From CAZYME01 sp964648115 (lineage in GTDB: Bacteria; Pseudomonadota; Gammaproteobacteria; Legionellales; Legionellaceae), in assembly GCA_964648115.1 (NCBI GenBank), contig CAZYME010000005.1, positions 1 to 64,000 on the forward strand: DNA of 64,000 nt, in the 5' to 3' direction. The position numbers were made by a program, and so were the translations under genes. Below, piece by piece: positions 51,395 to 60,730 of the stretch; positions within the stretch are counted from its first letter, which is position 1, and the number at the start of each line of letters is the position of its first letter. The notes beneath the pieces are model-generated. The model did not search any database and was not told the origin of the DNA. It saw nothing but the letters and a program-made list of their open reading frames with translations.

Positions 51395-52771
51395 CTACTC
51401 CTCATTTTTCTTTGCCAATAACCAAGGCAGGGCCACAAACAAAGTCAACCCGCCAATTAAAAAGGCTTGGAAAAGGAAGGTGTTTTCTATAGGAATTTGT
51501 GTGGGTGGGACAAAGCCGATGAGGATTGTTGCTGTACAGCAAATTATTCCTAGACCAGCAACAAGCCACATTCCACATTTCCCTCCCGGAATTTTATAAG
51601 CCCGTGGCTTATCCGGCTGGCTGTAGCGGAGTTTAATTGCTGCGGCAAACATAAATATATACACCATCAATGCCATTTGTGCACATAAATCGCTTAATAT
51701 CCAATACGCAGCATTGATAGAATCTTGCATGATGTAAACGCTGCTTAACAAGGTAAAAATTAAGCCCTGCGCTATAAGAATTTTGACCGGTGCGCCGTGT
51801 CGATTCACCTCTGCAAATGCTGGTGGTATACAACCATCTTGCGCAGACACCAGTAAACCCTTTGTTGGGCCTATAATCCACGCTGAAACACCACAAATTC
51901 CACCGATAATAATGAATATGGCTGTCAATTGCGTCATCCATGGCATATTGAAGGCATCAAAATAAACAGCGCAGGCATCAATCAATCCGGAAACCACACT
52001 CAATTTTGTATCCGGAACTACAATGATGATAGCCAATGAACCTAATACCAGAGTGGAAAAGATAATAATGGTAGAAAAAAGAAGGGCTCGGGGATAGTCT
52101 CGCTGAGGGTTTTTTACTTCCTCAGCATGGACAGCAGACATTTCCATCCCTAATAATCCAAACAGTACAGCAGAAAATAAAGATAAATTACCTAATAGGT
52201 TAAAATCAGGTAACCACGAAGCAGTATGACTTATCTCAATAGGATGGCCTTGAAATATCCATAAAAAACCTAGACAACTAATACCAATCATGGGTAAAAG
52301 GGTGCCAACAGAAGCCCCGATGATACTCACTATGCTAGAAACTTTCATACCAAAGCAATTGAGTAATGTGAATAACCAAAATAGAGTAACGATGGTTATT
52401 AATATAAAGAATTTATCGTTAGCTAGTTGTGGAGCAAAGAGATATGCAATGGTCGCGGCAATAAAGGCCATAATGGTTGGATACCATACAACATTATATA
52501 TCCATTGTAACCAAATCGTAATAAATGCAGCTCGTCGACCAAATGCTTCACGTACCCATACATAAATTCCCCCCGTCTTTGGGTATGCTGTTGCCAACTC
52601 TGCAGCAACTAAAGCCACAGGGATAAAAAATACAAATGCGGCAACCAGGTAATATGAGACTAATGATAAACCTAGTTTTGCTGTAATAGGTAATGTGCGT
52701 AGGCTATCAACAGCGATAACGTTTATCATGACCAATGAAAAAACACTTAAAACACGTTTAGACTGAGACAC
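51395..52771 (-). CDS. APC-superfamily amino-acid permease (GadC-like)
   Basis: A 458-residue inner-membrane transporter with twelve predicted spans. The APC signature near the start is LPITAKLGLSLVSYYLVAAF and ELATAYPKTGGIYVWVREAFG, followed by GMEMSAVHAEEVKNPQRDYPRAL. This arrangement is that of the glutamate:GABA antiporter (GadC/YjeM) branch. The substrate is not readable. Upstream and downstream genes on this strand are acnA and none, with a repeat between. It fits an organism that lives on amino acids. Confidence 0.87.
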   Translation of the reverse strand: MSQSKRVLSVFSLVMINVIAVDSLRTLPITAKLGLSLVSYYLVAAFVFFIPVALVAAELATAYPKTGGIYVWVREAFGRRAAFITIWLQWIYNVVWYPTIMAFIAATIAYLFAPQLANDKFFILITIVTLFWLFTLLNCFGMKVSSIVSIIGASVGTLLPMIGISCLGFLWIFQGHPIEISHTASWLPDFNLLGNLSLFSAVLFGLLGMEMSAVHAEEVKNPQRDYPRALLFSTIIIFSTLVLGSLAIIIVVPDTKLSVVSGLIDACAVYFDAFNMPWMTQLTAIFIIIGGICGVSAWIIGPTKGLLVSAQDGCIPPAFAEVNRHGAPVKILIAQGLIFTLLSSVYIMQDSINAAYWILSDLCAQMALMVYIFMFAAAIKLRYSQPDKPRAYKIPGGKCGMWLVAGLGIICCTATILIGFVPPTQIPIENTFLFQAFLIGGLTLFVALPWLLAKKNEE

Positions 52772-52859
52772 CTGTAATCCTTAAAACAAGGGGCCGCTGA
52801 CCTCGCCAATCCGTTCGTGCCAACACCCCAAAATATAGTGAACCAAATAAAACATCATT

Positions 52860-52931
52860 TAGCCCGTATGGAGCGCAGCGGAATGCGGGGATCATTCTTG
52901 CGCCGATTCCCGCATTCCGCTGCGCTCCATT
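52860..52931. repeat. Inverted pair of 'AGCCCGTATGGAGCG' repeats between acnA and the permease
   Basis: ATGGAGCGCAGCGGAATGCG (52868) pairs over 22 bases with its exact complement ending at 52930, with about 19 bases of loop. This can form a very stable hairpin immediately after the acnA stop codon and probably protects or ends the acnA message. Confidence 0.8.
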
Positions 52932-52934
52932 GAT

Positions 52935-55616
52935 CTATGCCTCTAATGTTAAATTACGTAACACATACTGCAAGATACCACCATTGCGATAGTACTCAAG
53001 CTCATTAGTAGTATCGATGCGGCATAGAACCTTAACTTTCAGTTCGTTACCATCTTCACAATGAATGGTAACCTCGAGCAAACTTCCAGGCTTTAACGAG
53101 TCGTTTACGTTAATACTAATACGCTCCGTGCCCTTAAGCTCCAATGTATTACGAGTAGTCCCTTCCTGGAACTGCAAAGGTAATACCCCCATGCCAATTA
53201 AATTTGAACGATGAATCCGCTCAAAACTCTCAGCAATGACAGCCTTTACTCCCAGCAGAATGGTCCCTTTTGCAGCCCAATCTCGCGAAGAACCAGTACC
53301 ATATTCTTTACCAGCAAATATAACCAATTCCTGATGATCTTGCTGGTAAAGCATAGCTGCATCAAAAATGGGCATGATATCATCAGATGGGATGTAACGC
53401 GTAACTCCGCCTTCAATTCCTGGCGTCATTTCATTGCGAATACGAATATTTGCAAAAGTCCCTCGCATCATGATTTCATGATTGCCACGTCTCGAACCAT
53501 AAGAGTTAAAATCAGCCTCGCTAACTCCTTTAGATTTTAAATACAAACCAGCAGGAGAGTTAGCTTTGATGGAACCTGCGGGCGAAATATGATCGGTTGT
53601 AATCGAATCTCCCAATATCGCTAAAATATACGCTTTATTAATAGGCTTAATGGGATCAGGAGTGGCTTTGAGATCTTGGAAAAAAGGTGGGTGTTGAATA
53701 TAAGTAGAATTAGCATCCCATTCATAAGTTGTTCCGCTACCTATATTAATGGCCTGCCATTCTTTATCACCTTGGAAAACCTCTGCATATTCTTTATGGA
53801 ACATACCACCGGTTACTTTTGCGACTTCTAACGCCACCTCGGCATTCGTTGGCCAAATGTCTTTCAGGTAAACATCTTTGCCATCATTATCTTTCCCGAT
53901 AGGTTCTTTATTTAAATCAATGCAAGTGGTACCACTCAAAGCGTATGCTACAACCAGCGGTGGTGATGCTAACCAGTTGGCTCGGACTTGTGGATGTACA
54001 CGCCCTTCAAAGTTACGGTTACCTGAAAGTACAGAGCAAACAACCAGATCATTGTCAGTTACACTATGAGCAATAGCATCAGGTAGTGGGCCAGAATTAC
54101 CAATACATGTGGTACAGCCGTAACCTACTAAATTAAAGCCTAGCTGATCAAGATAAGTTTGTAATCCTGCAAATTTCAAATAATCGGTTACCACTTTTGA
54201 GCCAGGCGCTAAAGATGATTTAACCCATGGTTTTCGCTGCAGGCCTTTTTCAATTGCTTTTTTAGCGACAAGCCCCGCCGCCATCAACACGCTAGGATTG
54301 GATGTATTAGTACAGCTCGTAATAGCTGCAATGACCACATCACCATGCTGTAATGCGAATTTTTCATCTTTTACTGAAAATGATTGGTTTTTTTCTGCTC
54401 CTTTTCCTGTTTCTTTAAGAAAAGCATCAAACTCTTGGGGCAAAGATTGAAGCGTAACTTTATCTTGAGGGCGCTTAGGGCCAGCTAATGAGGGTTCTAC
54501 GGTAGTTAGATCGAGACTCAAGGAGTCTGTAAAAATAGGATCCTCTGCATCTTTGTCATACCACAGCCCTTGTGCTTTAGTATACGCTTCAACTAATGCA
54601 ATAGTATGATCGTCTCGGCCTGTTAATTTTAAATAACGGAGCGTTTCTTGATCAGCAGGGAAAAATCCACAGGTTGCTCCATACTCTGGAGCCATATTGG
54701 AAATTGTCGCACGATCTGCAAGCGGTAATTCAGCGAGGCCTGGGCCATAAAATTCCACAAATTTTCCGACCACCCCTTTTTTGCGCAGCATTTGCGTAAC
54801 CGTTAAAACTAAATCGGTAGCGGTTATACCTTCTTTCAATTTGCCAGTAAACTTGAAGCCAATAACTTCGGGAATAAGCATGGATACGGGTTGGCCAAGC
54901 ATAGCAGCTTCTGCTTCGATACCACCTACGCCCCAACCCAGGACACCTAAACCGTTAATCATCGTTGTATGTGAATCTGTGCCAACCAGGGTATCTGGAT
55001 ATGCGTACCACACCCCATCTTGCTCACTGCTCCAAACTGTTTTACCAAGATACTCCAAGTTAACTTGGTGGCAAATCCCAGTACCGGGGGGAACTACTCT
55101 GAAATTAGCAAAGGCTTTTTGCCCCCAGCGCAGAAACTCATATCGCTCCATATTGCGGTGCATTTCTATTGTGGTGTTTACTTTCATTGAGTCAGCTGTA
55201 GCAAATTTATCCACCATGATGGAGTGGTCAATAACTAGATCAACTGGGGAGAGTGGAGAAATTTTTTCAGGATTCCCGCCCATTTTTTTAATGGCGGTAC
55301 GCATAGCCGCGAGATCCACAACGGCTGGTACGCCAGTAAAATCTTGCATCAATACGCGTGCTGGGCGATAAGCGATCTCATGCTGAGAGGTTTTCGTGGT
55401 AAGCCAATCCGCAATTGCCTTAATATCTTTAACGGTTACCGTTTTTCCATCTTCAAAACGCAATAGATTTTCAAAGAGTACTTTGAGGGAGTAGGGTAGC
55501 CTGTTAATTCCTTTAAAATGTGATTTTTCTGCTTCTATAATGCTGTAATAGCGGTATGTTTTTCCATCAACATTTAATTGAGACTGTGTTGCAAGGCTAT
55601 CTTGACCAACCTTCAT
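52935..55616 (-). CDS. acnA: Aconitate hydratase A
   Basis: AcnA isomerises citrate to isocitrate in the TCA cycle and belongs to the IRP1/AcnA branch. 893 residues. The three [4Fe-4S] cysteine regions are visible: SCTNTSNPSVL and GCTTCIGNSGP; the substrate motifs LVGTDSHTTMINGLGVLGWG and GKEYGTGSSRDWAAKG are also present. Starts MKVGQDSLATQSQL with GGAG upstream. A hairpin pair lies right after the stop. Confidence 0.97.
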   Translation of the reverse strand: MKVGQDSLATQSQLNVDGKTYRYYSIIEAEKSHFKGINRLPYSLKVLFENLLRFEDGKTVTVKDIKAIADWLTTKTSQHEIAYRPARVLMQDFTGVPAVVDLAAMRTAIKKMGGNPEKISPLSPVDLVIDHSIMVDKFATADSMKVNTTIEMHRNMERYEFLRWGQKAFANFRVVPPGTGICHQVNLEYLGKTVWSSEQDGVWYAYPDTLVGTDSHTTMINGLGVLGWGVGGIEAEAAMLGQPVSMLIPEVIGFKFTGKLKEGITATDLVLTVTQMLRKKGVVGKFVEFYGPGLAELPLADRATISNMAPEYGATCGFFPADQETLRYLKLTGRDDHTIALVEAYTKAQGLWYDKDAEDPIFTDSLSLDLTTVEPSLAGPKRPQDKVTLQSLPQEFDAFLKETGKGAEKNQSFSVKDEKFALQHGDVVIAAITSCTNTSNPSVLMAAGLVAKKAIEKGLQRKPWVKSSLAPGSKVVTDYLKFAGLQTYLDQLGFNLVGYGCTTCIGNSGPLPDAIAHSVTDNDLVVCSVLSGNRNFEGRVHPQVRANWLASPPLVVAYALSGTTCIDLNKEPIGKDNDGKDVYLKDIWPTNAEVALEVAKVTGGMFHKEYAEVFQGDKEWQAINIGSGTTYEWDANSTYIQHPPFFQDLKATPDPIKPINKAYILAILGDSITTDHISPAGSIKANSPAGLYLKSKGVSEADFNSYGSRRGNHEIMMRGTFANIRIRNEMTPGIEGGVTRYIPSDDIMPIFDAAMLYQQDHQELVIFAGKEYGTGSSRDWAAKGTILLGVKAVIAESFERIHRSNLIGMGVLPLQFQEGTTRNTLELKGTERISINVNDSLKPGSLLEVTIHCEDGNELKVKVLCRIDTTNELEYYRNGGILQYVLRNLTLEA

Positions 55617-55733
55617 GTTCCAACTCCTCGGGACAAAAAGCTAATCATAGCCGAAAATGACTAAATTTTCATGGGGATATTTAGATCTTTTCAATGAGCG
55701 AAGCGGAATGCAAGTTTGGAGGCTCGAAAACAG

Positions 55734-55767
55734 CTGGGGCTGTGATACTACTTCATCACAGCCCCAG
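55734..55767. terminator. Hairpin after the Gly/Tyr/Arg-rich gene
   Basis: CTGGGGCTGTGAT (55734-55746) pairs perfectly with ATCACAGCCCCAG (55755-55767). On the minus strand it lies just past the stop of the 105-residue gene (55789), followed by CTGTTTTC, a weak U-rich tail. A likely terminator. Confidence 0.65.
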
Positions 55768-55788
55768 AAAAATACTAAAATCCAACCT

Positions 55789-56106
55789 CTAGATACAGCG
55801 TTGAACACACTCTATTCTTCCCCAACTATTTCGAAAACAAGTTCTTCCGCAACGATTCCCATATCCATAAGCACCACCACGGTACCACCCACCGCGATAG
55901 CCATATCCTCCACGATACCCATATCCGCCACCTCGATACCATCCACCACCATGCCAAGCTAAAACTATCGGTGCTGCCTGATTAGCTTTGTATACCTCTG
56001 TAACTGCTGCGTGCGTCGATGGAGAGTAGCCTGTTGTAAATAGGAACAGCACCCCTGTGGCTAACAGAGATAAAAGCAAATTGTTCATACTTAGATGAGT
56101 ACGCAT
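55789..56106 (-). CDS. Small secreted Gly/Tyr/Arg-rich protein
   Basis: AAGGA is about 7 bases before the ATG at 56106, giving 105 residues. A hydrophobic signal (MNNLLLSLLATGVLFLFTTGY) precedes a short mature part. That part has a repetitive GGGYGYRGGYGYRGGWYRGG block and then four cysteines in RCGRTCFRN...ECVQRC that may form two disulfides. Small GYR-rich exported proteins are common in Legionella and Coxiella, with no known function. It stands alone between acnA and doxD. Confidence 0.7.
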   Translation of the reverse strand: MRTHLSMNNLLLSLLATGVLFLFTTGYSPSTHAAVTEVYKANQAAPIVLAWHGGGWYRGGGYGYRGGYGYRGGWYRGGAYGYGNRCGRTCFRNSWGRIECVQRCI

Positions 56107-56324
56107 AGCAATGTCCTTTTATTGTACTGGTAACCTTAATTATAGACACAAATTGAAGTGATATTATTTGTAACTCAAATAACGGGCTTTACTCTTTGAA
56201 AAAATAGGGCTTATTATATTTTTGATTGTGGAGTAGTGGATCTGTCATCACAACGAAGGTGAATAGGTGCCTACCGGTAATAGGGTTTATTTTTCGTGAC
56301 AGAATCATTGATATGGAGCCAGTT

Positions 56325-57374
56325 ATGTTATCTCAAGAAAACAACCAACAAAACGCCCATGCATGGAAAATGATAGGAACTGTGATTTTAGGTTTACGTT
56401 TTGTGCAGGGTTGGATTTTTTGGGGTGGTGGTTCACGACGCTTTTTTTATGATCCAAGTAAACTTGATCCTTACTCTACAGAGTGGATGGCAAATAAATT
56501 ACAAAGCGCCATGCCAGGCGCCTTACTTGGGTTTGGGCATTGGATTAGCTTCCTGTTGCAACATTTTATTTTATTGTATGTTGCGATTATATTATTTAGC
56601 TTAGCGGAACTCCTCAGTGGAATGGCGTTGATTTGTGGATTTTTTACCAGGCTATCGGCGTTTATTACCGTACTAATTAGTCTTTCATTGATGATTATTT
56701 TTGGTTGGCAGGGTACAACTTGCATGGATGAATGGACAATAGCGGTAGCAAATTTAACTATTGGGTTAACACTGATACTGACTGGTAGTTCTATTTATTC
56801 AATCGATAGTTGGTGGCTTCATCGTCATCCTAAACTAGGCCAGCAAACATGGTTTTTAATTTTAGCGAGTGGCGTATGGCCATATAAAAAATTGAAAAAG
56901 GCCGGGATTTTATTCTTGGCTTGCACCATTATTTTCACGCTTTCAACGTATAATTACTATCGTGGGGGGATATTTTCATACCATCCTGGCCCTGTAAGTG
57001 CTTATAAGTATCACATTAAACTCAGTAACGGAAAACTAAGCATAGATAGTGCTATAACTTTCACATTATATGTAGACGCTGGCCCCTCTGCGGCCCCAAC
57101 TTATGTTATAAGGGTTGAACTGTTAAATTCACACGGAAAATTGATAAAAGAGTGGTCCGGAAAACAACTGAGCGAATTGCCTGACGCGCAGGTTATTAAT
57201 AAGTACCCTTATAATAAAATCTTGATTGGACCCTATGGAATAATTGCGCCGGTAAGTGCTGAGGCGAATATTACGCTACCTCAAATACCTAAGCAGCCGG
57301 ATTTACAGAATGATATATACCAACTGCAAGTCTATACGATTAATGGTCAACGCTTTGTTTTATCTTTGAAGTAA
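56325..57374 (+). CDS. Thiosulfate:quinone oxidoreductase-like DoxD-DoxA fusion
   Basis: I start at the ATG at 56325 because GGAG lies six bases upstream; this gives 349 residues. The N-terminal part has four predicted spans with the DoxX/DoxD pattern (GLRFVQGWIFWGGGSRRFFYDP, ELLSGMALICGFFTRLSAF, MDEWTIAVANLTIG). After a further span (about 208-225) the soluble C-terminal half (KYHIKLSNGKL, WSGKQL, PYGIIAPVSAEANITLP) corresponds to DoxA. In Acidianus DoxDA oxidises thiosulfate to tetrathionate with quinone; the bacterial function is not certain. Confidence 0.78.
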   Translation: MLSQENNQQNAHAWKMIGTVILGLRFVQGWIFWGGGSRRFFYDPSKLDPYSTEWMANKLQSAMPGALLGFGHWISFLLQHFILLYVAIILFSLAELLSGMALICGFFTRLSAFITVLISLSLMIIFGWQGTTCMDEWTIAVANLTIGLTLILTGSSIYSIDSWWLHRHPKLGQQTWFLILASGVWPYKKLKKAGILFLACTIIFTLSTYNYYRGGIFSYHPGPVSAYKYHIKLSNGKLSIDSAITFTLYVDAGPSAAPTYVIRVELLNSHGKLIKEWSGKQLSELPDAQVINKYPYNKILIGPYGIIAPVSAEANITLPQIPKQPDLQNDIYQLQVYTINGQRFVLSLK

Positions 57375-57491
57375 AGAAAGAGACAGTATGCAGGACTTAT
57401 AGAGCAATTATCAAGGGGATACTGGCTTGATTTGCTAAATTATAATCCATGTTGTACAATTACCTTACATGATAACCACAAGGAAGAAATC

Positions 57492-57785
57492 ATGAGAAGG
57501 TTTTCACTTTCGTTACTATTGGTAAGTTCAATCGTGTTACTATCTAGCTGTGCTTATGTTGGATCAACTTGCCCTGGTGGTGGTTGTGGCTACGTATCCA
57601 CACCTAGTTACGTTACAACAAGTGGCTGTTGTTCTGCAAATAGAACATATGTTGTAAAAACCACTTGCTGTAATACTAGCCCCTGTAATCGATGCAACGC
57701 AGGCTACTATAGTGGCTATTATAACTCAGCATGGGATCCTGGCTACGGTTATGGATACGGTGCATATAACACTGGTTGGTACTAG
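57492..57785 (+). CDS. Cys/Tyr/Gly-rich small lipoprotein
   Basis: The start is at the ATG at 57492 with AAGGAAG upstream, giving 97 residues. The signal peptide ends with the lipobox LLSSC (Cys20), so the mature protein should be lipid-anchored. The mature part has eleven more cysteines in pairs and short clusters (STCPGGGCG, GCCSAN, TTCCNTSPCNRC) and a Tyr/Gly-rich end (YSGYYNSAWDPGYGYGYGAY). The high cysteine content suggests disulfide bridging or metal binding. Function unknown. A strong terminator follows. Confidence 0.75.
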   Translation: MRRFSLSLLLVSSIVLLSSCAYVGSTCPGGGCGYVSTPSYVTTSGCCSANRTYVVKTTCCNTSPCNRCNAGYYSGYYNSAWDPGYGYGYGAYNTGWY

Positions 57786-57815
57786 AGAATTATCAGCAAT
57801 TAGTGAATATATAAA

Positions 57816-57842
57816 ATCCCCGCAAAAGCGGGGATTTTTTTT
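57816..57842 (+). terminator. Rho-independent terminator after the lipoprotein
   Basis: ATCCCCGC-AAAA-GCGGGGAT followed by eight T. A compact, strong terminator. Confidence 0.93.
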
Positions 57843-57946
57843 CTGCTGCGACTGGCCCATTTCAAAATTTGAAAGCGCATTTAATTCTACCTTTGTAACT
57901 CATCAAGTATAATATCGGCACAAAACCTGGTTTAAGTGAGAGTAAT

Positions 57947-59629
57947 ATGGATCCTAGATTTTTAGCTACAATAGTTTCAAATGGTGATGTCGGTCAACTT
58001 TATAAACAACTTGACCCACGAAGCTGTGTTGATAAACAAGGTGCGTTTTGCATAGATGACGTAAATAGTCGTGCGCAATCACTAAGGGGGGCTCTAGAGC
58101 TACCTCAAGAAGCTAATTTAGCAAGCATTAATCTTGAAAGCATGATTGATGCCTATAAGAAGAAGATAGAGGAACACTTTAGTTTATTGGTAGCACCTCC
58201 AATATCTAGTACTATCGCCTGTGCCAAAACTTATTTAGATAAGCTTTTATCAGTGGATACCATCCGTTGTTATCTTTCCGAACCTACAGAAGAAACAATT
58301 TCGCAGCATGCTACTAAATTAACTGATGAATCTGTGAGTATTATTGTCCGTATTTCGATTGCGTTACTTGAACTTCCCAAGCGCAATGCAGAGCCCAAGG
58401 AAATTATTGAAACAAAGCTTATCAATCTAGACAAACTTTTAAGGCCCTACCTCGTAAATCATCCCGATAAAGATGAGTATACTCAATTTGTAAATTGTAT
58501 AAGACGGTACGATGGTCCATTTCAGAAATTTATTGAGAATACTGGTGGTATTCCGGGTCTGCCATATAAAGAGAGGCGTGAAACTGCATATGTTAACTAC
58601 TATGAAGAGTTTCATAAAAAAATGATGCCAAAACCAAGAAAAAGGAAGCTTCAGCAAGACGAAGAGGCGGCAGATGAGCCAGCCCAAAAAAAATCGACGG
58701 CTGCTGCTTCAGATCCTAAACTACAAGACCAACAAACCGCTGAAATTGCGCGCTTGAAAGATGAGAATAGACAGTTAAGAATGGAAATTCAAGCCATAAC
58801 CCAGTCAAATACAACAATGTCTAAGATACTTAAAGAAAGACAGCTGGATCTAGACGAGCTAAGAAGGAGGACCCTATTGCTCGAGGATGGATTGCAGGAT
58901 GCTTATAAGGACAATGAAGGTTTGACCGGGCAAATTACTAAACTTGAGCAGCAGCTAGAACGGGAAAAGTTAACGGCTAGCCAACACTATAGAAACCTTC
59001 AAGATGCCAATGCACAATGGACGGATCATATGCTGAGGGCGGAGCAGTTGGCGTTAACGACAAGCAGTTTAAAGCATACAATAGGCGATCGTGATCAACA
59101 TATACAAGCTTTAAAGAGTCAAATTGCAAAAGCTGAATCTGATTTAGCTGCATCCCAACGTCGTGTCTCGGAACTTGAATCTGAGTTAATAAGATCTCAA
59201 GATTATGCCTCAAGACTTCAAACGTATAGTGAGACGGTATATCGACAAGTAATAATGTCGGGAGCTAGTAGTATTGTGAGGCGAGACCACAGTCAGGAGG
59301 ACCCACGTCTAGCAGCTATGCATGCAGCTTCAACTTCGCGGCCAGTGCTGCGGCAAGAAAGTGTTTCAGCTTCTTCACATCCCGCCCATGAAGTCATTGA
59401 GCACGGCTTAGAAAACGGATCAAGACATCATAGAGCTTCTATCTTTCATAATGGGAGGCTAGAAGGAGGCCCCGCTAATGCTGCCGTCCATAGAGTTCTT
59501 GGCCAAGGCCCACAGAGCAACAGAACACGCCCCTCTATCTTTAATAATGGGAGGCTAGTAGGAGGCCACGCTGATGCAGCGGAGCAAGATTCGGCACATC
59601 GGGAAACAGGACAGACAAGACCATCTTAA
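57947..59629 (+). CDS. Coiled-coil protein with C-terminal repeats, 560 aa
   Basis: An acidic, soluble protein without signal peptide. Residues 1-225 are helical and not recognisable. About 226-245 is a basic patch (PKPRKRKLQQDEEAADEPAQ KKS). About 260-430 is a long coiled coil (RLKDENRQLRMEIQAI ... LEQQLEREKL ... AESDLAASQRRVSELE). The C-terminus contains two copies of a short repeat, R(A/P)SIF(H/N)NGRL(E/V)GG(P/H)AnAA. The layout resembles Dot/Icm substrates of Legionella, but there is no diagnostic signal. The basic cluster could be a nuclear localisation signal in a host. Confidence 0.7.
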   Translation: MDPRFLATIVSNGDVGQLYKQLDPRSCVDKQGAFCIDDVNSRAQSLRGALELPQEANLASINLESMIDAYKKKIEEHFSLLVAPPISSTIACAKTYLDKLLSVDTIRCYLSEPTEETISQHATKLTDESVSIIVRISIALLELPKRNAEPKEIIETKLINLDKLLRPYLVNHPDKDEYTQFVNCIRRYDGPFQKFIENTGGIPGLPYKERRETAYVNYYEEFHKKMMPKPRKRKLQQDEEAADEPAQKKSTAAASDPKLQDQQTAEIARLKDENRQLRMEIQAITQSNTTMSKILKERQLDLDELRRRTLLLEDGLQDAYKDNEGLTGQITKLEQQLEREKLTASQHYRNLQDANAQWTDHMLRAEQLALTTSSLKHTIGDRDQHIQALKSQIAKAESDLAASQRRVSELESELIRSQDYASRLQTYSETVYRQVIMSGASSIVRRDHSQEDPRLAAMHAASTSRPVLRQESVSASSHPAHEVIEHGLENGSRHHRASIFHNGRLEGGPANAAVHRVLGQGPQSNRTRPSIFNNGRLVGGHADAAEQDSAHRETGQTRPS

Positions 59630-59661
59630 AAGCCTGTGGTCGCAATGGGGTATGTAAATTA

Positions 59662-59745
59662 CGTCTTTGTGAGTGTCATCTAACCAATCCAGGGTCTTTG
59701 GAGTTAGCACCTAGGCCACTGGATTGGTTCGTTATCGCGGTTTTA
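59662..59745. repeat. Worn copy of the 88-bp palindrome
   Basis: ACGTCTTTGTGAGTGTCATC, AACCAATCCAG, GTCTTTGG, CACTGGATTGGTTCG: the same plan as 41328-41415 and 51235-51322 with many substitutions. Confidence 0.55.
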
Positions 59746-59765
59746 GTCCCAACAATTGGCTCGGG

Positions 59766-60185
59766 TTAATTCCGAAGCGTAAGGACATCACATTTGGCGT
59801 GATGCACAACAGCGTGTGCAGTACTACCCAGAAATGCTGGCAATGCACCAGGGGAATGGCTACCGATGATAATTAAATTACAGGATAACTCCTCAACCTT
59901 TTTTAGCACGTTGGTTTTTATAGAGCCAATTTCCACAAACTGTTGATCTAAAGGAATCTTTAACGCCTCTCCAATTGTCCGCAACACAGCTTCTGCATCG
60001 TCTTTAACAGGGTGATCAAATTCAGCAAACCCAAGCCCTTGGGCAAGTTGCAAACTGGCTGGGGGCTCAATAACGTGTAGCAGATAGAGTCTGGCATGGA
60101 AGCATTTCGCAATTTCCACCGCTTGTTGACACATGTGGTAATGGTTTTCACTTAAATCCGTTGCATGTAAAATATGAGTGTACAT
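59766..60185 (-). CDS. Universal stress protein (UspA family)
   Basis: A 139-residue UspA protein. It starts YTHILHATDLSENHYHM and has the C-terminal ATP-binding pattern GSHSPGALPAFLGSTAHAVVHHAKCDVL (G-2x-G-9x-G-S/T type). It is a cytosolic dimer with a role in stress survival. It is followed upstream by folK on the same strand with a palindromic repeat between. Legionella carries many Usp genes, so orthology is not assigned. Confidence 0.88.
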   Translation of the reverse strand: MYTHILHATDLSENHYHMCQQAVEIAKCFHARLYLLHVIEPPASLQLAQGLGFAEFDHPVKDDAEAVLRTIGEALKIPLDQQFVEIGSIKTNVLKKVEELSCNLIIIGSHSPGALPAFLGSTAHAVVHHAKCDVLTLRN

Positions 60186-60215
60186 AAGTCCTTCATGTAT
60201 AATGTAAGTTAAAAA

Positions 60216-60242
60216 GTAGGTTGGGTCATTGACCCAACCTAC
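60216..60242. repeat. Perfect palindrome, 'GTAGGTTGGGTC' family
   Basis: GTAGGTTGGGTC-ATT-GACCCAACCTAC. The 12-bp stem is perfect. The folK stop codon (60239-60241) lies within its right arm, so the repeat has invaded or supplied the end of folK. Confidence 0.8.
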
Positions 60243-60730
60243 ATATATTTACTGAAGTGTAATGGATGCAAATACGTTTCACAATGCTTAAGGTGGGAAG
60301 TGAGAGGCTCTCCTGTGGGTAATTTTGCTTCGGGGGAAATTTCTAGCAAAGGAACCAATACAAAATCTCGATTAATCATTTCTGGATGAGGTACAACTAA
60401 ATCGTGATGGTTAATAATATGATTACCATAAAGTAATACGTCTATATCTAAGGTTCTAGCCCCCCAACGCTTTTTACGCAATCGTTGATGCTTTTGCTCA
60501 ATACGTTGGCAATAATTCAACAGAGTGAGGGCTGGAAGAGAAGTATTTAAAGCAATAACCATATTACAGTAGGGCGGTTGCGAGTAAACCCCGCACGGTT
60601 TACTGGAATAAATTTTAGAGACAGCGACAACAACAGAACTTGGTAGTTTATGCAGTAGGCCGATAGCTTGCCTGAGTTGCCGCACAGGCGAGCGCAAATT
60701 GCTGCCAAGCCCTAAATAACAAAGTGTCAT
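60239..60730 (-). CDS. folK: 2-amino-4-hydroxy-6-hydroxymethyldihydropteridine pyrophosphokinase
   Basis: HPPK transfers pyrophosphate to the pterin alcohol in folate synthesis. 163 residues with YLGLGSNL at the N-terminus, the signature KKRWGARTLDIDVLLYG and VPHPEMINRDFVLVPLLEI. It overlaps the pcnB end by four bases, the usual gammaproteobacterial pcnB-folK pair. Its stop codon is inside a palindromic repeat. Confidence 0.95.
   Translation of the reverse strand: MTLCYLGLGSNLRSPVRQLRQAIGLLHKLPSSVVVAVSKIYSSKPCGVYSQPPYCNMVIALNTSLPALTLLNYCQRIEQKHQRLRKKRWGARTLDIDVLLYGNHIINHHDLVVPHPEMINRDFVLVPLLEISPEAKLPTGEPLTSHLKHCETYLHPLHFSKYM

Noticed and set aside
54781..55371. Plus-strand 196-codon frame over acnA
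   Set aside because: Antisense shadow of acnA.
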